64,000 nucleotides of DNA from Nitrospirota bacterium (GTDB lineage: Bacteria > Nitrospirota > Nitrospiria > Nitrospirales > Nitrospiraceae): the NCBI GenBank assembly GCA_026387665.1, contig JAPLLG010000003.1, positions 372,001 to 436,000 on the forward strand, given 5' to 3'. The notes under the pieces are model-generated. The model saw only the letters and a list, made by a program, of their open reading frames with translations. It was not told the origin of the DNA and made no database searches. Below are positions 9,813 through 19,477 of the stretch, one piece after another. Numbering within the stretch: position 1 is the first letter of the stretch; every line of letters starts with the position of its first letter. A program made the translations under genes and the position numbers.

Positions 9813-10650
9813 TTAATTGAAATCAGGGAACGGGCGCCTCGAATAGCGCACTTCACAAGCTGAGCAATAGGACCAATCATGATCACTTGCAAGCGTCCCA
9901 TGACATTCCAGGCAGACAAACAACTCTGCCAGATTAACTGCCCATCTCTTTCTTAGCCGATACCACCACCTCAGAATAAAAAGATCCAGGCTTCTGAGGT
10001 TGTGCAATGGCGAACGCTTTGCAACGAACCTTTCACCCACCGCTTGCAAGTCAGGCTCCACAAACCGGTCACATGAAATATCTGGATTGGTTATCTGAAA
10101 CTTAATCTCCTCTTTCCAAAAGTAACTGACATGGGAAAGCTCAGGATTGCCATAGGGAAATTTTCTCCATGCTGAAGATCGCTCAACTAACTTCAGCTCG
10201 TTAAGAAACGAGTCCGGCCTAGCCGCTCGTTTCTTATGTATGACAAGCGCTTCATCACATTCATAATTTCCAAAAGATGAACATCTTATGGAACGATCAT
10301 TTCGAATATCGCATTAGGTGTTTCGATATACCCGGCTCGGCCGACTCTCATCATTTCTTTCAAGAAGGTCTCAGTATCCCCCATATGCTCAAGAACATGA
10401 GGCCCAATAACGTAATCGAGCGCTTTATCGCGGAATGCTATTTTACAGGCGCCAGCTAAAACAGCCGGCCGATCCACGACAAAAGCATCATGCCGATATT
10501 TAGGATCAAGGTGCCACTCTAGCAATAGATCTGCAGCCGGGTGCGGGTTACTGCCTGCCCTACATCAAGGACGAGATCTGTCGGCTTAATCGGCAAACTT
10601 GTCTTTCGAAGGGACCACCGAATACGCTTCCATAACCAGGCCTCAAACAT
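9813..10650 (-). pseudogene. SAM-dependent methyltransferase broken by at least two frameshifts
   Basis: Read from ATG at 10650, the first frame gives MFEAWLWKRIRWS and KPTDLVLDVG, then fails within methyltransferase motif I. One base change near 10550-10562 restores GSNPHPAADLLLEWHLDPK, continuing through HVLEHMGDTETFLKEMMRVG and YIETPNAIFEMIVP to a stop at 10286. The third segment, in another frame from about 10290 to 9813, gives DEALVIHKKRAARPDS, VSYFWKEEIKFQ and a C-terminal C-x2-C...C-x2-C zinc ribbon (FVCLECHG, YCSACEV). Together they make one methyltransferase-plus-zinc-ribbon protein of about 275 residues. It is either a decayed gene or carries sequencing indels. Confidence 0.8.
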
Positions 10651-10697
10651 CCTCTACCCCTCTATTGGCCAGCTCAAGAAAGCCTGGTTCATTGCAA

Positions 10698-11456
10698 CTA
10701 TTCCTTCCCTGCTACTGCCAGCAAATTCTGACTAAAAATACCATCTCGCCCCGTACCCCCAGTTTCAGCTAACCAGCAAACCCTGAGAACAGATCGCACG
10801 GCCTTCCATGTCAACCAGCGAATAAAGCTTTTGAACCCATGGATGACCGGCTCGTCTTCATAGCAATGAATCTCCTTAAAGCCAACAGTCCTAAGCAACT
10901 GCTCAAGGCTTTCCTTGGTAAATGCCTGCTCATGGGTCCAATCCGCATAACGTACGCGCGAGCCAAACAATGCTTCCGCATTTGGTGCATGAAGAATCCA
11001 GCGGCCTCCAGTCCTCAAAACACGATAAACCTCATCCGCGAACGCTAATAACTCCGGCTTAGTCATGTGCTCAATCACGTCAAAAGCAATTACCACATCT
11101 ACGGCTTCACCATCGAGAGTGCGAAGAACCTCGCCTAAGTCGGCCTCGCGGATACCTTCAATGCCTAGATCTCTGGCTGCAGCCACTTGTTCCGGTGAGC
11201 AATCTACCCCCGACACACAGTGATAGCCCGCCTCGCGCAGAAAATAAATAAGCGTGCCACTCCCGCACCCGAGATCAAGGATTTTCACCTCTCGGCAAGG
11301 AGGCACATGCTTGCGAATGAGATGGCGTAAATACGGAGCCCGACACTCCCGATCATCCGCCAAATACGCGCCCACGCCCCTCGACCGATACCTTTCATAT
11401 ATCCGATCGCGAATGTGCGTCAGACTCTTAACATCCAACTTTTGATCAGACGTCAT
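10698..11456 (-). CDS. Class I SAM-dependent methyltransferase (Methyltransf_23/11 type)
   Basis: The 252-residue protein has motif I as VKILDLGCGSGTLIYFLREAG (about residue 58), an acidic motif II (GVDCSPEQVAAARDLG), DVVIAFDVIEHMTKPELLAF and a VLRTGGRWILHAPNAEA post-motif. The VIEHM stretch is typical of the UbiG-like family. In this setting it probably methylates a sugar or a glycan terminus, and so may cap chains. Unlike the pseudogene just downstream it is intact, so it may be the surviving paralogue. Confidence 0.9.
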   Translation of the reverse strand: MTSDQKLDVKSLTHIRDRIYERYRSRGVGAYLADDRECRAPYLRHLIRKHVPPCREVKILDLGCGSGTLIYFLREAGYHCVSGVDCSPEQVAAARDLGIEGIREADLGEVLRTLDGEAVDVVIAFDVIEHMTKPELLAFADEVYRVLRTGGRWILHAPNAEALFGSRVRYADWTHEQAFTKESLEQLLRTVGFKEIHCYEDEPVIHGFKSFIRWLTWKAVRSVLRVCWLAETGGTGRDGIFSQNLLAVAGKE

Positions 11457-11507
11457 TTTCTCTCATTCCAGTGTTATACGCATTTACTTTCAAACCTGAG
11501 CGGCAGA

Positions 11508-14500
11508 TCAACTTAACCTCTCAAAAGACGTGCGAACATTTTCTCGAAATCGGTCAAAACCGTACGAATCCAAACACTCTCGCCTCAGGTACTCTTTATC
11601 CAAAAGCCTGGGGGTTATCGTCCTATCTAGAAAACTCAGGATCCCCTGCTCAAGATCGGCAGGCTTATCAGGGTCCACCAAGAGACCGATGCGGCCATTT
11701 AAAACTGCCTCCACCGAACCATCACAGTTGCCCGCAATTACCGGCACACCACAAGCCAACGCCTCGATAAAAACGATTCCAAACCCTTCCTTCTGAGATG
11801 GCATCACGAAAATATCAGCAACGCTGAATAGTTCCGGTAAGTCTTCATCAGACACATACCCTCGAAACTCAACACAGTCTGCGACGCCATACTCATGAGC
11901 AAGAGCTTCAAGCCTTGGCAAGTCATTTCCTTTACCCGCAATAATATACCGAACACCAGGGGATCTGGCTCGAACTTTCCCTAAGACATTGAGGACACGA
12001 TCCACCCCTTTATACCGCTCACTGGCATCTAACCGAGCAACGGTCAAAAGAACCGGACTGTCAGGCAGCTTCCCCCTGCGAATAGGCCTAAATATCTCAC
12101 CATCAACGGCAACAAAAACAATACTCATTCGGTCACGCTTAACGCCCCACTCCTCCATCCTGGTTGCAGTGTATTGGCTGATCGAGACTACATACTGAAT
12201 CCACTTCGACGCCATACGAAGAAGCACATTCGGATTCCATGCTTCTATCCCATACGTAACAAGCACTACACGAATATTACTCACGAATGAAACGAGCGCG
12301 ACCAAGGGAGAGAAATTAATATGACCACACACAAGAATATTAGGACGACGCATCAAGACTTCGCATAGCACGTTATAGGCAAAGCGCCATTTTCTAAAGA
12401 CCGAACCCTTCGGACCGCACCCGATAAAATTGACTCGACTATAGTCAGGATGGTTGCTTGGCAGCAGATCATCATTGACACTGATCACGCGCAGCTCGCT
12501 TTGAGGAAAACCTTCTCCAAGCGCTCGAGTCAGATCCTGACCGAATACAGGTATACCCCCCTTTGAACGGTATACCTCTGGAAGCAATAACAAAATCCGA
12601 TTGAGGCCCGCTTGATTCCGCCATACAGGCAATGCACTAATCCTGCTCAGTCCCTTCAGAACCGCTACGGCCCACGGACGAGACCAATGCATCTGCCCTC
12701 TATTGAACGCACTCTCTACAGCTCGAGCCTGGGACTTTTCTATCGGAAAAGAACACTGAGCATGGCGTGCAATGTCCGCGCTATATTCCTTCATCCACTG
12801 CTCAAATGGAAATGTAAATCCCATTTTACTGCGCGTGTAAACCGAAGCATTGAGATCCTTGCCGAGCGAAGCAATGAGCAAGTATTTGCTGTAAACCTTC
12901 GATGTCTTGATCGCTTCTGGCAACGCCGAAACAAATTCAACGAGACGATGGTCAAGAAACGGCACCCTAATTTCTAGACTGTGTGCCATGCCAAACACAT
13001 CGGTATCACGAAGCAGCTGATTCTGCAGATACAAATCAAACTCCAGCTGGGCATACTCTGGCATAGACAAAGATCGCCCACGCATATCGGGGGCGATAAG
13101 AGGAAGCAGGCCAGCACCTAGGAGTCGAGCCGCACGATGAGGTGGAAACAGTCCACGAATTGCGCAATACGCTCCGATCGGCCCATCCTCACGCAAGAAT
13201 TCCGCCTTCTCCCATCGATCCAGCCCAAGCCTCGCGCTAAGCGCACCAACGCCCGCCGCTGCCAATCGCAATCCTGGAAGCTTTGCCCAATTGAACAGAC
13301 GCGGCCCTGAGCGAAACCCTGGATACCCCCAAAAAAGTTCATCGCCACCCAAGCCTGAGAGTACTACGGTCAATCCGGCCTCTCGCGCAGCCTTAGCGAT
13401 AAAATACGTATTCACTCCGTCAACCGTCGGTTGGTCCATAGCTGCTAAGATCTTGGGGATCTCTTCCACAAAATCACGCGCACGAAGACGCACATCTATA
13501 TGCTTACAGCCAAATTCCCTGGAAACTTGTTCCGCATGATGCCCCTCGGAGAACCCCTGTTCTTCAAACGATACACAGAGTGTGGTCAGCGGACTGGCCA
13601 TTTTTTTTGCAGCAAATGCAGTTATGGCCGAGGAGTCCAATCCTCCGGATAAAAACACGCCAAGTGGCACATCACTGACGAGATGACTCTCAACTGATTC
13701 CGCAAGCAGACGCCTAGTTTCAGCCACAGCCTCTCCAAAATCTACCGAGAGGACTCCACTTTTCGGGATGGACCAATACCGGCTTGGTGTAGGGAAAGAG
13801 TATCGCCGCTCATTTATGAGCAGAGAGTGGGCAGCAGGCAAAGAAAAGACATCTCGCACGGTGGTAAATGGGGTCGGGACCGAACCAAAAACAAGAAATC
13901 CATGGAAGCCTCGTGGTTCTGGCTCATTAGGAATCAGCCCCCCAGCCATCAACGCGCGCACCTCCGAGGCAAACTGAAACGTGCCGTTCTTTCTGGCCCA
14001 ATAAAGAGGCTTCATGCCAAACCGGTCTTTGGCGAGAAAAAGTTCCGGCTTATCCACTGCTCGAATGTCGAAGAAAGCCACCGCGAACATTCCTTGCAGG
14101 TGCTGTACGACATCTGCGCCCCACTCCTCGTAGCCGTGGAGGATAACTTCCGTGTCGGTGTCCGATTGGAACGCGTACCCTCGATGCATGAGCTCAGCCC
14201 GAAGCTCTCGATAATTATAAATTTCTCCATTGTAGGTGAGCCAGACTCGACCATCAGCACTCCCCATCGGCATGCGCCCACGTGGAGAAAGATCGATAAT
14301 TGAAAGACGACGGGCACCCAGGACGGCGGACGGCGCGTCGACCGACCCTCTGTAGGTTCGAATATGCGTCTTATCAAACGCGGCGAGCAGTCCACGAATC
14401 TGCGGATCGTGAAGAGATTCATCAGGTAGAAGGAGGCCCCAATCGTTCGGCCCACGGTGAACCTGCGTATCCATCATCTTCAAAACAGCCGAAACATCAT

Positions 14501-14549
14501 CGACCGTTACACGGCCATTCACCTTGAAGATGCCCGCTATACCACACAT
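11508..14549 (-). CDS. Asparagine synthetase (glutamine-hydrolysing) fused to a GT4 glycosyltransferase
   Basis: The 1013-residue protein combines two enzymes. Residues 1-210 are a class II glutaminase: Cys2 in MCGIAGIF, HRGPNDWG near residue 31 and YNGEIYNYRELR near 106. Residues 230-630 are the AsnB synthetase domain with the PP-loop SGGLDSS at 301-307 and SGLGGDELFWGYP near 398. From about residue 650 a complete GT-B protein follows (RILLLLPEVYRSKGGIPVFG, TVARLDASERYKGVDRVL, EGFGIVFIEALACGVPVIAG). AsnB-like proteins in polysaccharide loci usually amidate uronic acid or other carboxyl groups. The fusion suggests that amide formation and sugar transfer act on the same intermediate. Linker and both active sites are in one frame. 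Confidence 0.9.
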   Translation of the reverse strand: MCGIAGIFKVNGRVTVDDVSAVLKMMDTQVHRGPNDWGLLLPDESLHDPQIRGLLAAFDKTHIRTYRGSVDAPSAVLGARRLSIIDLSPRGRMPMGSADGRVWLTYNGEIYNYRELRAELMHRGYAFQSDTDTEVILHGYEEWGADVVQHLQGMFAVAFFDIRAVDKPELFLAKDRFGMKPLYWARKNGTFQFASEVRALMAGGLIPNEPEPRGFHGFLVFGSVPTPFTTVRDVFSLPAAHSLLINERRYSFPTPSRYWSIPKSGVLSVDFGEAVAETRRLLAESVESHLVSDVPLGVFLSGGLDSSAITAFAAKKMASPLTTLCVSFEEQGFSEGHHAEQVSREFGCKHIDVRLRARDFVEEIPKILAAMDQPTVDGVNTYFIAKAAREAGLTVVLSGLGGDELFWGYPGFRSGPRLFNWAKLPGLRLAAAGVGALSARLGLDRWEKAEFLREDGPIGAYCAIRGLFPPHRAARLLGAGLLPLIAPDMRGRSLSMPEYAQLEFDLYLQNQLLRDTDVFGMAHSLEIRVPFLDHRLVEFVSALPEAIKTSKVYSKYLLIASLGKDLNASVYTRSKMGFTFPFEQWMKEYSADIARHAQCSFPIEKSQARAVESAFNRGQMHWSRPWAVAVLKGLSRISALPVWRNQAGLNRILLLLPEVYRSKGGIPVFGQDLTRALGEGFPQSELRVISVNDDLLPSNHPDYSRVNFIGCGPKGSVFRKWRFAYNVLCEVLMRRPNILVCGHINFSPLVALVSFVSNIRVVLVTYGIEAWNPNVLLRMASKWIQYVVSISQYTATRMEEWGVKRDRMSIVFVAVDGEIFRPIRRGKLPDSPVLLTVARLDASERYKGVDRVLNVLGKVRARSPGVRYIIAGKGNDLPRLEALAHEYGVADCVEFRGYVSDEDLPELFSVADIFVMPSQKEGFGIVFIEALACGVPVIAGNCDGSVEAVLNGRIGLLVDPDKPADLEQGILSFLDRTITPRLLDKEYLRRECLDSYGFDRFRENVRTSFERLS

Positions 14550-14614
14550 GCTACTTCGTCCTTGTAATGTGAACTATTGTGCGATCGATTTTTTCGCACA
14601 ATACAGAACTGCTC

Positions 14615-17200
14615 TCACGCAGCCTTTTTCCAAAAGAAGAACGGAACAGAGCCACCACGAAGGGCATGCCCGGGTGCTAAGATCTTGATCGCTCCAAGAC
14701 GAACACGGCGTTCAATAAATCGACCATTTTCAAGAAGGACTGCACCATTGCCCAAGACCGCCTGCAACGAAAACTTTCCCCCTTGGGTTGACAAGAAAAC
14801 AAAGGAATTTTGCCAGCCTCCCCCTAAAACTGTCGGTGCCAATATTTCATTTCCACCTAGAGTCAGACTAAGTCTTGGCCAGACCCCACCAGCCGCCTCC
14901 CCCTGTATCGGTATATAAAGGACGACCTCTCCCGGTGGCAGCTCAAGATCCAACGAGGCTGTCAGTCCTCCCGATAGCCACCCCTCCACCATCCCAGCCC
15001 AAGGGCCGATCGAAGTAGCACCACCCAGAGGCTCTTGCCAACTGTTTACTTGCCCACGCGCCATAACACGAACTCCAGTCTCAGGCAAAGACGACCGTAG
15101 AGCCGGATAGTCTGCCTGCTCAGCCCATCGATCCGCGAAATACTGTTGCTCCGTCAGCCTATTCAAAAGAAGGCGTCGAACTCGTAAGTCTCCAGGTAAA
15201 ATGGACCTTACTTGCCCAGGACTGCGCATGGACTGCCAGACTGCCTCGACGTATCGTTCGGGGAACTCACTGGCCCCTCGCTGTACCAGCGACGCAGTCA
15301 AACGCCGATCTTCTTCGTTCAAACTCTCCCACTCCGTGAGGTACCAACGCGCAACCGCGAATTGCACCTCTTGATCGTCAGGAGTCAGCTTGAGCGCTGC
15401 TTGAGCAGCGCGACGACCTCGATCGATGTCACCGTTTTGGAGCGATGCCCAAGCCATAGCTACTTGTAAGCGACCATTCGCCGGATGCGATTGAACTGCT
15501 TGCCCATAGGCCTGGGCCGCAGAAGCCCAAAAAATTTGGCTTGAAGTGCTGAAAGGTGAAGCAGATACCGCATTAATTTCATAGGCCCGTCCTAGTCGAT
15601 AGGCATGAGAAGGCTGCCAGGGCTCAATAGTAACCGACCGGTTATACATGACTAACGATTCGGCTAAGAGGGCTTCTCGTTCTTCTCCCACTGCCCTGGA
15701 AGTTCTGATTATAAAATTGTCCCCTGCTCTATCTAATAAATCTGCCACGCCAGCCACCGCGCTGAGTCCAACTCCTATTAGCGCACCAATCAGCACGACC
15801 ATACGGATGAATGAAACGCCACACGGATAACTATGCGATGACTCACTGGCATAAGACGCAGAGCGTCGTTGGATGACCGTCCAGCCCAACCCCATCAGGG
15901 AAGAAAGATATAATGCATTTGACGGCATTCGTAGGGGAAACTCGACGAAGCTGTGAAGGAGAATCGCCATCATGCCAGCAAGACAACCCAATCCTAATCC
16001 CCTGGCTAGAGGATCGTGACGGCCCAACCAAGCCGGTATCAATGTGCCCCAATATGCCATCAGGCCAACTATGAAGAGCAGGCCATAACTCACGCCACCT
16101 TCAGCAAGGATCTCCAGGGGCTCATTGTGACTATGGTCTACAACTTCCCCAGACTGGCTTGGTATAAATCGAGGCAAATTATCAACAAGCCCACCTAGCC
16201 CGATGCCGACGGCCGGAAAGGATTGAAAAATCCTATACGTTCCTTCCCTTACTGCTAGACGATCGGACACTTCCAGTATTTGAAACCGCTCGACTGTCAC
16301 TTCAAGCGCAGCCCATGCTCCTGACATGAGGAGAACGGCAACAACCCCCGCTCCCACTACAAGAAGACGAATGCGCCCAGGCACAGCTCCAGATAGCCAG
16401 AGGCTCCCGAACAAGGCCAACATCGCAAGGGGGGCAACCAACCCTATTCTCGAGAACGAAAACACGATGCCGGCCAACATGGTCAAAGCAGCGATAACTA
16501 GCGGGCTCCCCTGCGCCCACTGATCAAGTTGCACCTTCGCCCGCGATTCATCAGTTCCCTCTTTACCCACCTGCCATCGGGAAAGCAGTAGACCAACGCT
16601 CACGCACAGAGCCATCGCCAGGAGCGCTGCAAAATGATTCCGGTTCACAAAGCTTCCTGATGCCGGTCTGGATAGGGAGCCTCCGACCTGAGCAAGTCCG
16701 TACAGGGATTCGCCCATGCCGATCAGAACTAGGGTCAAGGCCAAAGCATGAATCCGTTCACGAGTCCTAGCTAGACGAGCAACCAGGAAAAATACAGCCC
16801 CACAAGCACCGATCAGGAGGCCTGTCTGGATCGTCGCCCCAGGCGTAGTCGAGAGGGGCCGCCAAGTCAGGTCATCGTGATAATCAGGAATTGTCCAGCT
16901 ATAGAGACTCTGCACGGATGGTGAAAGAGCTGCCACCATTTGAGACGGCAAGGGGACCGCTTGAAAAAATGCAAATAGGGTAGCCAGTATCCAGCAGGCC
17001 AGAATCAAACGGAAGGGTTTATTCGCTGTATCATTGGAAGAAAAATCGACGCGCAAGAGCAAATAAACCAGCAGAACGAAAACTGCCCCAGTTAGAAGCA
17101 CCTGCGCTAAGGGAGCGATCGAACCTGATGGAATAGGAGACCACAGGAGGAGGAGGAGAAGCCCGCGCCAGACAAACCGACTATCTTCATTCACAGCCAT
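14615..17200 (-). CDS. O-antigen ligase/Wzy_C-type membrane protein with a large C-terminal extension
   Basis: The 861-residue protein starts with about twelve membrane segments. It carries the Wzy_C/O-antigen ligase core, including NRNHFAALLAMALCVS, a periplasmic loop with VVDHSHNEPLEILAEGG (about residue 365) and SFVEFPLRMPSNALY. TPR-like helices follow from about residue 520 (HAYRLGRAYEINAV, AYGQAVQSHPANGRLQVAMAW, AQAALKLTPDDQEVQFAVARWY), then a beta-rich tail of about 180 residues (LDLELPPGEVVLYIPIQGEA). It joins finished chains to an acceptor or polymerises repeat units. It lies just 15 bp after the Wzc-type gene. The tail is unlike ordinary ligases. Confidence 0.85.
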   Translation of the reverse strand: MAVNEDSRFVWRGLLLLLLWSPIPSGSIAPLAQVLLTGAVFVLLVYLLLRVDFSSNDTANKPFRLILACWILATLFAFFQAVPLPSQMVAALSPSVQSLYSWTIPDYHDDLTWRPLSTTPGATIQTGLLIGACGAVFFLVARLARTRERIHALALTLVLIGMGESLYGLAQVGGSLSRPASGSFVNRNHFAALLAMALCVSVGLLLSRWQVGKEGTDESRAKVQLDQWAQGSPLVIAALTMLAGIVFSFSRIGLVAPLAMLALFGSLWLSGAVPGRIRLLVVGAGVVAVLLMSGAWAALEVTVERFQILEVSDRLAVREGTYRIFQSFPAVGIGLGGLVDNLPRFIPSQSGEVVDHSHNEPLEILAEGGVSYGLLFIVGLMAYWGTLIPAWLGRHDPLARGLGLGCLAGMMAILLHSFVEFPLRMPSNALYLSSLMGLGWTVIQRRSASYASESSHSYPCGVSFIRMVVLIGALIGVGLSAVAGVADLLDRAGDNFIIRTSRAVGEEREALLAESLVMYNRSVTIEPWQPSHAYRLGRAYEINAVSASPFSTSSQIFWASAAQAYGQAVQSHPANGRLQVAMAWASLQNGDIDRGRRAAQAALKLTPDDQEVQFAVARWYLTEWESLNEEDRRLTASLVQRGASEFPERYVEAVWQSMRSPGQVRSILPGDLRVRRLLLNRLTEQQYFADRWAEQADYPALRSSLPETGVRVMARGQVNSWQEPLGGATSIGPWAGMVEGWLSGGLTASLDLELPPGEVVLYIPIQGEAAGGVWPRLSLTLGGNEILAPTVLGGGWQNSFVFLSTQGGKFSLQAVLGNGAVLLENGRFIERRVRLGAIKILAPGHALRGGSVPFFFWKKAA

Positions 17201-17215
17201 ACGAAATGTTGACAG

Positions 17216-19477
17216 CTATGAACGTTTCACCAACGACTCATCAGGCTTCTCTCCGTACGGTTTCTTTCCGTACGCCTTACCGTAATACGAGTAATAGCCG
17301 CTGTACTCTGAAAGGTCACGGGCAGCCAGCCGCTGCAACACCACTCCCAGCAACCTCGTTTGACCGTCGGTCAGCCTCTTGGCTGCCATGCGGACAGCTT
17401 GACGAGGTGTCTTCGTTGCACCCACCACTAAAATCGTGCCGTCAACTAGCGGGCCTAAAATTCGCGGGTCTGTCACAGCCAAAACAGGCGAACAGTCTAC
17501 GACGACATAAACGCCCTCTTTTCTAAAGTTCTCAAGGAGGTCAGACATGTGCTTCGATTGGAGCAGTTCTGCTGGATTTGGAGGGATCGCTCCGCAAGGA
17601 ATACATTTCAGATTCGGCACCATGGTCGGCTTGATAATCTCTTGAAGGCCCACTTCGCCGACCAGATAATGACTCAGTCCTTTTGTGACTTGCAGCCCCA
17701 AGGATGATGCGATGCGCGGCTTGCGTAAGTCGCCATCAATCAGCACAGTCGGATGGCCTAATTGCGCAAAGGTAACCGCCAGATTGATGGAAAAGGACGA
17801 CTTACCTTCTCCGGCCATCGCACTCGTCACAAGAATCAACCGCGGCGCCTTATCAGCGGCGGAAAGGAGCAAACTAGTCCTAACCGAACGGACATGTTCT
17901 GCAAAAATTGAGTAGGTAGCTTCATGCGCCGCCAAATCGACCCCACCAGATGCTTTTTTGTCCGGGCGATAAATCGGCAAAAAACCAAGAAACGCCACGC
18001 CAGGCAAATAGTGAGTAATGTCGTCAGGCGATTTAAACGAGCTATCCATGTAATCGAGGAAAAATGCTAACGCGAGCCCACTTAAAATGCCCACAAGCGC
18101 CGCCAGCATCACAGTGGTAGTTTTCTTTGGCTTAATTGGGGAGAACGAAACGATGGCCGGGTCGGATATGTAAATATTACTGGATCTGATGTCGATGGCA
18201 ATATCCGTTTCTTTCATCCGCTTGAGAAACATATCATAGAGCTGCCGATTGCTTTGGGCTTCCCGTTCGAGAATGCCGTATTGCACCTCATGCTGCCCCG
18301 ACGCCATGACATCAGACTTCTGTTGATCTAACGCGTTTCTCACCACGCGCTCACGGCCCTTCGCCACTTCGTATTCGACCTTTACCGAGGTGTAAACCTT
18401 CTTGATCTCATGCTGGATCCGGGCTTGAATTTCTTTTAGTTCCGAGGCTGCCTGCACGAGCGTTGGATGCCTGGGGCCGTATTTCTCGTTCAGTTCTGCA
18501 ACCTTTTGTCCTACTTGAGACTCCTGACTCCTAAGATTCGCAATCAACGATGAGCTGAGCACCTCACTGGACGATTCTAACTCTTTCGGATTGTCGAGCA
18601 CCGACTCGATCTGCTTAAAGCGAGCCTCCGCCTCCACACGCTTGGTTTCCGCTTGGACCAATTGCGACTGCAAATCCCCTAGCTTCTGCGTCACTAACCG
18701 TTTCTTCTCATCGATATTAACCAGGCTATAGCGGTTGGCAAACAGTTGCAGCGCCTGCTCAGACTCCTGTACTTTCCTACGAAGCTCCTCGACGCGTGTC
18801 GTAATCCATTTTGTAGCCTCTTCTGCCGCTCCACTCTTCATCTCCATCGAGCGGGTGATATACACTGCAGCGATAGCATTGGCTGCATTGGCTGCAAGCT
18901 GAGGATCAATTGACTCAACGGATATGCGAATGATCCGGCTATTCATGACCGGCTTTACTGTCACGTGTTTTTTGAATGCCGCAACAAGCTTTCGCTCATT
19001 TTGGCTTTCCTGCTGTATGCCAACATCCTGCCCGGTCGGACTGGTCACCAGTGACACCAAAGTGTCTACCAGGAAAGATTTCGTCTCCCCATACCACGAT
19101 TCAAGCCGACCCAACGGCTTCGCTGTATATTCTCGATGGTCCTTGAGATTTAATTGCCGTGCGACAATACGAAAAATCTCATAGCCCTTAAGAATTTCAT
19201 ATTGCGTCTTATAATAATCAATATTGATGCTCATCGGGGAGTAGACTTCCTCGACGCTCTTGGACATCACATTGGGGCCCGTTGGCTCAACCAATACACT
19301 GACGGTCGATTCATACACTAGCGGTTGCATCGACACATATAAGGCTGTGCCTGTTACCACGGATACACACAGACCAAGGACGGCCCATTTTCTTTTCAGA
19401 ATGAGGCGAATGTAGTCACGAAGGTGCGTTTCCGCTGGAGACACAAACCCATCGGTAGAGGGGGGATGATTGTTCAT
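17216..19477 (-). CDS. Polysaccharide co-polymerase with bacterial tyrosine-kinase domain (Wzc/GumC-EpsB type)
   Basis: The 753-residue protein has a Wzz domain flanked by membrane segments (first near WAVLGLCVSVVTGTALYVS, second near VMLAALVGILSGLALAFFLDY) and a long periplasmic coiled coil between about residues 200 and 400. The cytosolic BY-kinase has Walker A in SAMAGEGKSSFS, Walker A' in VLIDGDLRKPR and Walker B in VYVVVDCSPVLAV. The C-terminus is a tyrosine cluster (YSGYYSYYGKAYGKKPYGEK), the expected autophosphorylation tail. It controls chain length and contacts the Wza channel. It shares one base with the preceding export gene (TAATG), so the pair is translationally coupled. Confidence 0.93.
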   Translation of the reverse strand: MNNHPPSTDGFVSPAETHLRDYIRLILKRKWAVLGLCVSVVTGTALYVSMQPLVYESTVSVLVEPTGPNVMSKSVEEVYSPMSINIDYYKTQYEILKGYEIFRIVARQLNLKDHREYTAKPLGRLESWYGETKSFLVDTLVSLVTSPTGQDVGIQQESQNERKLVAAFKKHVTVKPVMNSRIIRISVESIDPQLAANAANAIAAVYITRSMEMKSGAAEEATKWITTRVEELRRKVQESEQALQLFANRYSLVNIDEKKRLVTQKLGDLQSQLVQAETKRVEAEARFKQIESVLDNPKELESSSEVLSSSLIANLRSQESQVGQKVAELNEKYGPRHPTLVQAASELKEIQARIQHEIKKVYTSVKVEYEVAKGRERVVRNALDQQKSDVMASGQHEVQYGILEREAQSNRQLYDMFLKRMKETDIAIDIRSSNIYISDPAIVSFSPIKPKKTTTVMLAALVGILSGLALAFFLDYMDSSFKSPDDITHYLPGVAFLGFLPIYRPDKKASGGVDLAAHEATYSIFAEHVRSVRTSLLLSAADKAPRLILVTSAMAGEGKSSFSINLAVTFAQLGHPTVLIDGDLRKPRIASSLGLQVTKGLSHYLVGEVGLQEIIKPTMVPNLKCIPCGAIPPNPAELLQSKHMSDLLENFRKEGVYVVVDCSPVLAVTDPRILGPLVDGTILVVGATKTPRQAVRMAAKRLTDGQTRLLGVVLQRLAARDLSEYSGYYSYYGKAYGKKPYGEKPDESLVKRS

